Source of the DNA: Bin5 sp965232575
GTDB lineage: Bacteria > Chloroflexota > Anaerolineae > Caldilineales > Caldilineaceae
Assembly (NCBI GenBank): GCA_965232575.1
Contig: CBDDPZ010000009.1
Coordinates: 1,798,001-1,862,000 of the forward strand
Length of the DNA: 64,000 bases
Direction of reading: 5' to 3'
The notes under the pieces are model-generated. The model made no database searches. It was not told where the DNA came from and worked only from the letters and a program-made list of their open reading frames with translations. The first letter of the stretch is position 1. Each line of letters opens with the position of its first letter. The position numbers and the translations under genes were made by a program. Shown piece after piece: positions 1 through 6,962 of the stretch.

Positions 1-88
1 CGAAGGGCCACTAAGGGCCGCGAAGAACACCTTTTCTGTCCACGGAGGGCCGCGGAGAACATCTATGGTTGATCCACGAAGGACTGAC
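1..88. repeat. Tandem copies of a ~34-bp dispersed intergenic repeat
   Basis: About two and a half degenerate copies of a unit with the core CGAAGGGCCGCGAAGAACAC followed by a short T-rich spacer lie head to tail. The same unit recurs near 5165-5240, 6855-6890 and 48805-48872, always between genes. The first unit is cut by the window edge. Function unknown. Confidence 0.7.
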
Positions 89-223
89 AACTACAGATAC
101 TGGGGCTGCGCAGACCATGGTTGTCGGTAGCTGAAATCATGGGAAACATGTCGGTGTCCGTCCGCAGGTGTTCTGGTCTTACAGAAATAAATCGAATTTC
201 CCCAGATAGCAAAGGAACCTAAA

Positions 224-535
224 TCAGCCGTCGAAGTCAATTTCTCGTTCTTGGCGAATTTGAGAGATTATGCGGTCAACCTCGATTGGTTTACCGTTCC
301 GGCGTTTCCTGATCTTCTCCCGCAGCGCTTGCAGACTATCGAAGAACGCCTCATCTACTTTGGACCTGTCGGCACCACTTGGCCGACAGTCTTCCAGCTG
401 TTCATCTTCGACCAACTGCCGCTTAATTGCTGCCAGGCAGTACTCGGCAACGGCTACATCACGCTTGGAAGCAACAACCTCTAGTCGCCGCTCAGTTTCG
501 GGATCAGTAAAGAGTTGAATGCAATGCTCCTCCAT
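224..535 (-). CDS. Orphan antitoxin-like protein (about 103 aa)
   Basis: Small charged protein with a predicted N-terminal segment (ERRLEVVASKRDVAVAEYCL) like the ribbon-helix-helix or helical start of VapB/RelB-type antitoxins. A basic-acidic tail follows, with EVDRIISQIRQERE near the end, which resembles the toxin-neutralising tail of antitoxins paired with PIN toxins. The start at 535 is preferred over an upstream ATG at 589 because GAGGGGG lies 7-8 nt before it. No toxin gene follows in the 223 nt downstream, which hold only dispersed repeats, so the gene is an orphan or its partner has been lost. The family assignment rests on overall pattern only. Confidence 0.5.
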   Translation of the reverse strand: MEEHCIQLFTDPETERRLEVVASKRDVAVAEYCLAAIKRQLVEDEQLEDCRPSGADRSKVDEAFFDSLQALREKIRKRRNGKPIEVDRIISQIRQEREIDFDG

Positions 536-735
536 CGATGCTACCCCCTCAGAGGAAGACAATAGTGTGAGACGACGCCTGCCCACCACTTTGCATTGTG
601 TTCAGCAAGAAGAAGGCCGTCACAGCTTTTCGCTGAACAGATTTGGCTTCTTCTCAACGAGAGTAGAGTAAGAAGAGGGGGGAGAAACAGTCCTCAGTTC
701 TCCCTCCTCTTCGCTGTCTGTTCTCAGACTAATTC

Positions 736-2499
736 CTACTCGATCCAGTACCAGCTGACCACGCCTTTCTCGCCTGAGGTGCCGAGCCAGTTGAAGGCTT
801 CCTCGGGGATGAAGCCGCCGAGGTCGTCGGTCATCACGTAGAATTCGGCGATCTGGGTGACACCCCAGATTGGGCCGTCTTCGAAGTAGATTTCCATCAA
901 GGCCTGGGTGGCGCGCGTTTTCTCGTCGGGGTCGGTGGTGCCCATGGCGACGCTACACATGTTTCTGAATTCTTCGTTGCACCAGTGGAAGCTAGCGGGC
1001 CAGTGGTCCTCTTCGCAGCTGCCGACCCAGTACTCGCAGTTGCGCAGGGTGTTGGAGACCCAGCCGCCGACCATGCTGATATCATAGTCGCCGCTGGCGC
1101 TGCGCTTCTGTTGGAGTTCCCTGCCGGCGAGAATCTCGGTCTGGATTCCGACATCGGCCAGCTGTTGCTGAAGCAGGACGGGGGCGTCACCGCCGGCGCC
1201 GCCGAGCAGGATGAGGACGCGACTGGGATCCCAGTCGCCTTCAGATTCAGCTTCGGCGAGGAGCTGTTTGGCCTTTTCGGGGTCGAACGAGCGCGGCACA
1301 ACGAGGCTTTCGTCGCAGTCGGCGCAGAAGGACTCGTTCGCGGTCTGGTGGCCGCGCAGCCCGAAGACGGAGTCTTCCGGTTGGCCGAAGCCGAAGTAAA
1401 GGACTTCAGCCCAGAGCTCGCGGTTTACCGCAAGGGCGATGGCATCCATGACCTTGCGCGGCAGTTTGCGGTCATCACCGCGATTGAGACCGTAGCCTGT
1501 CATCATGAAGGTGCGGGGATGGATGGCGGTATCCGGGAGGTCACTGACGGTCTCGTAGTCGCTGGCGCCGACTTTGACCATGTCGGATTCGCCGGCGAGG
1601 AAGTTGTCGAGGGTCAGGCCGGAGTGTTCGGCGTAGCGTTTGATGCCGGGCTTGCCGTAGATGGCGTTGCCCCACCAGTCCTCATTGCGCTGAAGCTCGA
1701 GGACTTTGGCTTCTTCGTCCCAGCTGACGACGCGGTAGGGGCCGCTGGTGACTTCGGGTACCCAGGCATCGGGGAAGTCGCCGGCCCACAGTTGGGCGGC
1801 GGTGTACTGGCCCAGGTGGTGTTCTGGCAGAACGGAGAGGAAAGCCAGTGGGCGCCAGACGAGTCCGATGGGTTCGTCGGCTTCGATGCGCATATTGAAG
1901 TCATCGATGATCTTGATTCCAGAGATGGAGTCGGCTTTGCCTTCGAAGTAGTCCTGTCCGCCGGTAATGTTGGGGAAGAGGACTTTGGCATCGCCGAGCC
2001 AGTAGTCGGCATCGGCGTGATAGAGGAGTTCGAAGGTGAAGGCGACGTCGGCGGTGGTGATGCGCTCGCCGTCGCTCCAGACGGCATCCGGGTAGAGCTC
2101 GATCTCCATGGCCATGTTGTCGTCAACGCGCTCGATGCGGCGCGCCATCCAGGGCGTAGGGGTGGTATTGCCCAGGGGACCCATGAAGATGAGCGGCATT
2201 TGGACCATGTAGAAGGACTCGCTGCCGAAGTTCCAGTTGCCGGCGGTGATTCCGCCCCACATGCCGACGCCGAATCGGGTGCGTCCTGGCAGAACGAGCA
2301 GGCGGTCGGAGTCGACGGTGTCCGGGTTGACGGCGTATTGGATGCCGGGCAGTTCGGCGGCCTCGTCAGAGGCTTCCTCCATGGCGGTGTCGGCGCCGTC
2401 ACCGGTCGTTGCGGGCGCGGCACAGGCACCGATGAGCAGGGCGAAGACCAGCAGGAGGGACAGCAGTGTACAGTTCAACCAGTTACGTTTGATACGCAT
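736..2499 (-). CDS. ABC transporter substrate-binding lipoprotein, family 5 (peptide/nickel/oligosaccharide type)
   Basis: A 587-residue extracytoplasmic binding protein of the SBP_bac_5 superfamily, which delivers oligopeptides or small glycosides to an ABC importer. Residues 1-26 form a lipoprotein signal ending in LLIGAC, so Cys26 should be lipidated; a low-complexity Ala/Asp/Glu tether follows. Typical family segments include the WSDGERITTADVAFTFELL region and the RNEDWWG region near the middle. AGGAG lies 7 nt before the start, and a strong promoter lies at 2586-2614. No permease or ATPase is adjacent, so it is an orphan binding protein or works with a transporter elsewhere. Ligand not predictable. 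Confidence 0.88.
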   Translation of the reverse strand: MRIKRNWLNCTLLSLLLVFALLIGACAAPATTGDGADTAMEEASDEAAELPGIQYAVNPDTVDSDRLLVLPGRTRFGVGMWGGITAGNWNFGSESFYMVQMPLIFMGPLGNTTPTPWMARRIERVDDNMAMEIELYPDAVWSDGERITTADVAFTFELLYHADADYWLGDAKVLFPNITGGQDYFEGKADSISGIKIIDDFNMRIEADEPIGLVWRPLAFLSVLPEHHLGQYTAAQLWAGDFPDAWVPEVTSGPYRVVSWDEEAKVLELQRNEDWWGNAIYGKPGIKRYAEHSGLTLDNFLAGESDMVKVGASDYETVSDLPDTAIHPRTFMMTGYGLNRGDDRKLPRKVMDAIALAVNRELWAEVLYFGFGQPEDSVFGLRGHQTANESFCADCDESLVVPRSFDPEKAKQLLAEAESEGDWDPSRVLILLGGAGGDAPVLLQQQLADVGIQTEILAGRELQQKRSASGDYDISMVGGWVSNTLRNCEYWVGSCEEDHWPASFHWCNEEFRNMCSVAMGTTDPDEKTRATQALMEIYFEDGPIWGVTQIAEFYVMTDDLGGFIPEEAFNWLGTSGEKGVVSWYWIE

Positions 2500-2824
2500 G
2501 TCTCTTTCTCCTTTGGATAATGGAATACACAGGTCTATTCCGGGTTGCGCCGTTGCAAGGGGTTCAAAGTGAGGAATCTGTGGGCATTTTAGGGAAATGC
2601 GGGGGGTCTGTCAAGGAGGGAAAAAACATGGCTGGACTGCAGTTTTTGGTTTCGAGGTAACTACTCCGGCTAAGGATAAAAGGAACTGAAGCAAACGTAA
2701 GGCGAAAAAAGCCAATGCGAATCTTATGTTGGCTGCGATAGAGTAGGGAATATGAACGAAGCCACGGAAACACCCTTCAGAAGACTGGTTTGCTCTGAAG
2801 GCCTAAGCTTCATTTGAATAGGGG
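2500..2824. other. Intergenic region with promoter of the family-5 binding protein
   Basis: No credible gene on either strand. It holds the minus-strand promoter at 2586-2614 and, beyond that, AT-richer sequence up to the stop codon of the neighbouring SDR gene, in which I recognise nothing. Confidence 0.5.
2586..2614 (-). promoter_or_regulatory. Predicted sigma-70-type promoter of the family-5 binding protein
   Basis: On the minus strand TTGACA (2614-2609) and TAAAAT (2591-2586) are separated by 17 nt. That is a full -35 match and a 5/6 -10 match. The expected start site near 2579 gives an 80-nt leader. Confidence 0.7.
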
Positions 2825-3784
2825 CTAGTCCAGTCCAACGATTTCGCGGCTCAAGGCCACCAGTTTTCTGGCTGTCTCCATGTCCTTTGCGTGGGGGTTC
2901 GGGGACTCCAACGGCCAACCTCCGTCGCGGCAATCTTTGTCGCGGTAGAGTACGCTGCTTTGGCTGAAGTAGGCGCCGGAGTGGTTGGGGGCGTCGTCAG
3001 AAAGGAGGACGTGCAGCGATGTCTGGGCCGATTCTTCGTTGCTGTCAGTCAGGAATGGACTCAGGGGGAACATGATCACGCGCATTACCTTTATCAGGAG
3101 ACCACTGCCGCCGAAGTTTGAACGCGCCCAGCCGGGGTGAATTGAAGCAGTGGTTACCTCCGTCCCTTGCAGGCGCTCGCCGAGTTCCAGTGCGTAAAGG
3201 AGTAAGGCAACTTTCGCTTCTGCATAGGCTGCAAAAGCATTGTATTTTCTGCTCTTGTAGTTGAGGTCATCGAGGTGAACCTGGGGACGGTTTGCGGGAC
3301 TTCCGGCATGAACAACGGAAGAGACCAACCCGATTCGAGAGGGGGCGCTTTTCTTAATCAGATCCAGGAGCAACTCCGTGAGAAGAAGATGTCCGAAGAA
3401 GCTCACGGCGATCGTCTCCTCAAGCCCATCTTTAGTATAGCGGGCCTGGTTTCCCATCACCACCAAGCCGGCGTTGCACATCAGTCCGTCGAGACGATCG
3501 TGCCGGGTGAGAAACGCGTCAACGAAGTCGCGGACCGATTGCAGATCGGTCAGGTCCATCTTCATGACTTCGCAGGTTCCTTTGAGTCCAGCAAACGACC
3601 TGGCCTCTGCTTCACCCGCTTCTACCCGGCGACAAGCCATGACTACGTGACCGCCCTGTTTGATCAGTTGACGAGCGGTCTCAAGTCCGATTCCGGAGTT
3701 GGCTCCGGTTACGATATACACTTTGCCACTGACGTCTTTCACCAGGGTTTCTTCGTCGCACCAACGTACGTTTTTCCTACTCAC
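2825..3784 (-). CDS. Short-chain dehydrogenase/reductase (retinol-dehydrogenase/WWOX-like)
   Basis: A 319-residue classical SDR that uses NAD(P)H to oxidise or reduce an unknown alcohol or carbonyl substrate. The nucleotide-binding motif TGANSGIGLE lies near residues 26-35, NAGL follows the central strand, VSSVV supplies the catalytic Ser region, and YAEAK gives the Tyr-x3-Lys pair. Length and spacing resemble RDH/WWOX and protochlorophyllide-reductase-like SDRs rather than short 250-residue members. The start is a GTG at 3784 with GAGGAAGAT upstream. It runs in the same direction as the upstream FG-GAP gene but is separated by about 130 nt, so co-transcription is possible but unproven. Confidence 0.85.
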   Translation of the reverse strand: MSRKNVRWCDEETLVKDVSGKVYIVTGANSGIGLETARQLIKQGGHVVMACRRVEAGEAEARSFAGLKGTCEVMKMDLTDLQSVRDFVDAFLTRHDRLDGLMCNAGLVVMGNQARYTKDGLEETIAVSFFGHLLLTELLLDLIKKSAPSRIGLVSSVVHAGSPANRPQVHLDDLNYKSRKYNAFAAYAEAKVALLLYALELGERLQGTEVTTASIHPGWARSNFGGSGLLIKVMRVIMFPLSPFLTDSNEESAQTSLHVLLSDDAPNHSGAYFSQSSVLYRDKDCRDGGWPLESPNPHAKDMETARKLVALSREIVGLD

Positions 3785-3917
3785 ATCTTCCTCTCTTTTG
3801 CTTGAATCCGTCGGCCGCCATCAGGACCAAATATGCCAATTCATGGAAACGGATATTGGTCGAAAGGCGGGGGCGGTTTTGCATCTCCAGGCGGCGGGCC
3901 AGGGATGGGCGAATTGG

Positions 3918-5039
3918 TCATGGGCCTTCGTTGCGCCACCAGAGGACTTCGTTGCTGCCGCGTTCAGCGGCGGCGACAATGTCGAGGCGGCCGTTGCCGT
4001 TGATGTCGGCGGCGATGACCATGTTGGCGTTGATCCACCCGTCTTTGAGGAGCTGCATGTCCCAGGGGCCGCGGGGGTCGCCGCGGTGTTTGAAGTAGGC
4101 GACGCGGCCGGTCTCATGCCAAGCGGTGGCGACGACCTCGATTTGGCCGTCGTTGTCGAAGTCGGCGGCGATGGCTTCGAAGGCGTTGGGGAATTTTTGG
4201 CAGATAATGTGCTTGCGCCAGGGGCAGTCGGCAGGGTTGCCGTCGTTTTCGTACCAGGCGATCTGGTGATGCTCGAAGGGGGCGCCGGTGGGATCGTCGG
4301 GGGGGAGCATGCCGAGGGCCATGACGACGTCGAGGTCGCCGTCGCCGTCCATGTCGACGGGGTGGCCGTGGATGGGTTGGGGGGCGTCGTCGATGATGTG
4401 CTTGATCCAGGGCTGGTTGGCGAGGTCGCCGGGATTTTCGTACCAGATGACCTGATTGGCGACGCGTGCGGTGCCGAGGAGGTCGATTTTGCCGTCGCCG
4501 TCGATGTCGGCGGCGTGGATGGCACGGGGCTCGGCGATGTTGTCTTCGATGATGTGTTTGATCCAGTGGCCGTCGCGGTTTTCGTACCAGACGAACTGGT
4601 TGCCTTTACGCCAGGTCGATGCGGCGATATCGAGATTGCCGTCCCCGGTGAAGTCGGCCACGGCGACGGCGTAGGCGCCGGTCAGGGTGCCTTCGTCGAC
4701 GTAGCGGGTGCGCCATGAGCTGGGTAGGCGCGGGTCTCCCTCATATTCAAAGTAGAGCAGGCAGCCGTTGATGTTGTCGATGAAGACGAGTTCGGGGCGG
4801 CCGTCGCCGTTGATGTCGGCGACTTGGTGGCGTTCGAGCCATTCGGGGGTGCGCTTGTGGATGACGTGGCGGGTGAAGTTGCCCTGGCCGTCGTTTTCGA
4901 GCCAGTAGAGGCCGACGTCGGTGTCGGGGGTGATGAGGTCGGGTACGCCGTTGCCAGTGAGGTCGAAAGCGGAGATGCCGTAGACATATTCGAAGCCGTC
5001 CTGGGCGAGGTGTTCGGTGAGGTTGATGAGGTGGGTCAT
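3918..5039 (-). CDS. Seven-bladed FG-GAP/VCBS-repeat beta-propeller protein
   Basis: A 373-residue protein made almost entirely of seven repeats, each with a calcium-loop-like DxDGDG motif (DLTGNGVPDL, DINGDGRPEL, DFTGDGNLDI, DIDGDGKIDL, DMDGDGDLDV, DFDNDGQIEV, DINGNGRLDI) followed by WYEN- or WWRNE-type strands. Seven repeats match one closed beta-propeller. Such proteins are normally secreted and bind calcium or glycans, yet this one begins MTHLINLTEHL with no signal peptide, and AGAGG-like pairing 5-8 nt upstream supports that start. Function unknown; a carbohydrate-related lectin or lyase role is possible but not shown. Confidence 0.85.
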   Translation of the reverse strand: MTHLINLTEHLAQDGFEYVYGISAFDLTGNGVPDLITPDTDVGLYWLENDGQGNFTRHVIHKRTPEWLERHQVADINGDGRPELVFIDNINGCLLYFEYEGDPRLPSSWRTRYVDEGTLTGAYAVAVADFTGDGNLDIAASTWRKGNQFVWYENRDGHWIKHIIEDNIAEPRAIHAADIDGDGKIDLLGTARVANQVIWYENPGDLANQPWIKHIIDDAPQPIHGHPVDMDGDGDLDVVMALGMLPPDDPTGAPFEHHQIAWYENDGNPADCPWRKHIICQKFPNAFEAIAADFDNDGQIEVVATAWHETGRVAYFKHRGDPRGPWDMQLLKDGWINANMVIAADINGNGRLDIVAAAERGSNEVLWWRNEGP

Positions 5040-5164
5040 TTTTCTTCCTCTGATGGGTTGTTGGATGGGGACAGGTTAGCAGGGTTGGGGAGAGAGGGCA
5101 AAGGGCAGGTTTTCGTGGTTAGTTTTTAGTGAATGGCCGCGTACGCGGAATAGCGCCTTTCTGA

Positions 5165-5240
5165 TCCACGGAGGGCTGCGGAGTACACTTTCTTTTTGAT
5201 CCGCGAAGGGCCGCGAAGGACACCTTTTTGTCCACGGAGG
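5165..5240. repeat. Tandem copies of the ~34-bp dispersed intergenic repeat
   Basis: Two full units and one partial unit (GATCCACGGAGGGCTGCGG, then GATCCGCGAAGGGCCGCG, then TCCACGGAGGGAG) occupy the gap between the glutamine-synthetase-family gene and the FG-GAP gene. They match the copies at 1-88 and 48805-48872. Confidence 0.7.
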
Positions 5241-5289
5241 GAGATTGGCTGGGGGGGTGGTGCGGGGGAATGTGATTTGACAATATAGG

Positions 5290-6690
5290 CTAGATGCGCT
5301 CGAAGTAGCGGGTGCGTTCCCAGTCGGTTACAGCTTTGCGGTAGGCTTCGGCTTCGGTGGTGAAGAAGTGGGTGTAATGTTCGACTACCTCGGCGCCGAA
5401 TGCGGAACGGGCGAGGTCGCTGCTTGCGAAGTTGCTGACGGCTTCTTCGAGGGCGCCGGGTAGCATCTGCATGTCGGCAGCTGCGTAGACGTCGCCGATG
5501 TGTGCGGGCGGGGGCTCGATCTGTTGCTCGATGCCGGCCAAGCCGGAGGCGATGACGGCTGCATAGGCGAGATAGGGATTAATATCGGCGCCGGTGATGC
5601 GGCATTCGATGCGCAGGCTGGGCCCTGCGCCGACGATGCGGAAGCCGGCGGTGCGGTTGTCGGGCGACCACGCCAATGCGGTTGGGGCCCAGCTGCCGGC
5701 CTCGAAGCGCTTGTAGGAGTTGACGGTTGGGGCGTAGCAGACCATGAGCTCGGGCACGAAGTGCATCCAGCCGCCGAGGAACCAGCGGAAGAGATCAGAG
5801 CAGGCGATGCCGGAGAGGTCTCCGGTACCGGGGAAGGCGTTGGCCAACTCTCCGCTGAAGGTTGTCCAGAGGCTGACGTGGAGGTGGGAACTGGATCCGG
5901 CCTCGGCCGCGTCCGGCTTGGCCATGAAGGTGGCGCTGCAACCGAGCTGGTCAGAGATCTCCTTCACTGCCTGCTTGAGCAGGAGATGGCGGTCGGCCAT
6001 TTCCAGGATTGGCGCGTAGCGGATATTTAGCTCGTGCTGGCTCTTTCCGAACTCGCCCTTGGTCGACTCGACGGGGACGCCGGATGCGGCGAGGTGGCGG
6101 CGGTATGCGCCGTTGAGGTCTTCGGTCCTGGACGTTTGCAGGAGGTGGTAGTCTTCCCGGTACCATCCGACTTTGGCAAGATCACGATAGTCGTTGCGGG
6201 CCGCGTCCAGATATGAGGTCCGAAACAGAAAGTATTCCAGCTCTGACCCGGCCATCGCTTCAAATCCCCGGGAGCGGAGCCGTTCAAGCTGGCGGCGCAG
6301 GATCGAGCGCGGCGCTACTGTTACAGGTTCGTGCCCCGGTTCCAATTGGGCGTCGCAAAGCACGAGAGCGGTCCGGTCGAGCCAGGACAGGCGGCGGAGT
6401 GTTGAGAGGTCGGGCGCCAGATGGACGTCGCCGTATCCTGATTCCCAGTTCGAGAACTGGTACCCGAGGACTGGTTCCATCTCCATATCTACGGTAAAGA
6501 GGTAGTCGCAGGCGTGGGTGCCGCGCGCCACGTCGGTGAGGAAGAAGGAGGCGTCGAGGCGCTTGCCCATCAGCTTTCCGTACGGGTCGGGGAGCGCGAG
6601 GATGACAGTGTTTAGGGAGCCGTCTTCGACGGCCGTACGCAGTTGATCAACACTCAGCATTCCTGGGACTTTCTTTTGATCTGGCTGCAT
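5290..6690 (-). CDS. Glutamine-synthetase-family ligase (type III / gamma-glutamylpolyamine-synthetase-like)
   Basis: A 466-residue ATP-dependent amide ligase. It has a short N-terminal beta-grasp domain (about 1-105) and a C-terminal catalytic barrel with ELEYFLFR (metal site), a KGEFGKSQHELNI region, HLHVSLW, and the arginine-rich substrate loop RIECRITGADINPYLAYA. The lineage resembles PuuA/GlnA3-type enzymes that gamma-glutamylate amines more than the ammonia-assimilating enzyme; no Tyr adenylylation motif is evident. The start at 6690 is chosen because GGAGG lies 8 nt upstream; upstream ATGs at 6708 and 6801 lack a good site. A promoter (6769-6796) and a palindrome (6810-6825) lie just upstream. 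Substrate amine unknown. Confidence 0.85.
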   Translation of the reverse strand: MQPDQKKVPGMLSVDQLRTAVEDGSLNTVILALPDPYGKLMGKRLDASFFLTDVARGTHACDYLFTVDMEMEPVLGYQFSNWESGYGDVHLAPDLSTLRRLSWLDRTALVLCDAQLEPGHEPVTVAPRSILRRQLERLRSRGFEAMAGSELEYFLFRTSYLDAARNDYRDLAKVGWYREDYHLLQTSRTEDLNGAYRRHLAASGVPVESTKGEFGKSQHELNIRYAPILEMADRHLLLKQAVKEISDQLGCSATFMAKPDAAEAGSSSHLHVSLWTTFSGELANAFPGTGDLSGIACSDLFRWFLGGWMHFVPELMVCYAPTVNSYKRFEAGSWAPTALAWSPDNRTAGFRIVGAGPSLRIECRITGADINPYLAYAAVIASGLAGIEQQIEPPPAHIGDVYAAADMQMLPGALEEAVSNFASSDLARSAFGAEVVEHYTHFFTTEAEAYRKAVTDWERTRYFERI

Positions 6691-6768
6691 GTTCTTTGCC
6701 TCCGGCATGACTGGCTTCCGCGGCGCAGGGATCTGCTGAGAGATATCTGCTACCGTTGCGTTGAGGGA

Positions 6769-6796
6769 ATTATATACGTGAAGTGGGGGGAAACAA
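6769..6796 (-). promoter_or_regulatory. Predicted promoter of the glutamine-synthetase-family gene
   Basis: Minus-strand TTGTTT (6796-6791) and TATAAT (6774-6769) are 16 nt apart. The -10 is perfect and the -35 partial. The leader would be about 70 nt. Confidence 0.5.
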
Positions 6797-6809
6797 ACCA
6801 CTAGGGCTT

Positions 6810-6825
6810 GTTGGCGCTTGCCAAC
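6810..6825. promoter_or_regulatory. Palindrome upstream of the glutamine-synthetase-family promoter
   Basis: GTTGGC-GCTT-GCCAAC is a perfect 6-bp inverted repeat with a 4-bp centre, just upstream of the predicted -35. Its half-sites resemble those of LacI-type or other dimeric regulators. No regulator gene is adjacent. Confidence 0.4.
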
Positions 6826-6849
6826 GTTGAGATTTGCGGGGCTGGAGAG

Positions 6850-6890
6850 CTGATCTTTCCACGAAGGGGCGTGAGGAACGCCTTTTCCTA
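6850..6890. repeat. Single degenerate copy of the ~34-bp intergenic repeat
   Basis: TGATCTTTCCACGAAGGGG followed by CGTGAGGAACGCCTTTT matches the unit seen at 1-88 and 48805-48872. Confidence 0.5.
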
Positions 6891-6902
6891 TGTATCGGGG
6901 CC

Positions 6903-6932
6903 GGCGCCGATCTGCTGGGCTCGGCGCCGGTA
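6903..6932. terminator. Strong GC hairpin downstream of the GH116 gene
   Basis: CCGGCGCCGA (6903-6912) and TCGGCGCCGG (6923-6932) form a perfect 10-bp stem with a 10-nt loop, 30 nt past the GH116 stop. There is no T tract on either strand, so it may act as a mRNA 3' end or a Rho-dependent or pausing hairpin rather than a classic intrinsic terminator. Confidence 0.5.
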
Positions 6933-6962
6933 TTCAGTCGCGTCAGGAAAAGGCTGGACGGC

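Noticed and set aside
985..2520. Long open frame (511 codons) on the plus strand, antisense to the family-5 binding protein
   Set aside because: It mirrors the codon pattern of the real minus-strand gene, which has a lipobox, a ribosome site and a promoter. The antisense product is low-complexity and matches no family.
3699..4718. Plus-strand open frame antisense to the FG-GAP gene
   Set aside because: Repeats such as 'DVDGVAVDGL' are the reverse of the propeller's DxDGDG codons, so it is a shadow.
1..5240. CRISPR array suspicion from the ~34-bp repeats
   Set aside because: Copies are only one to three per site, degenerate, adjacent without unique spacers, and there are no cas genes.
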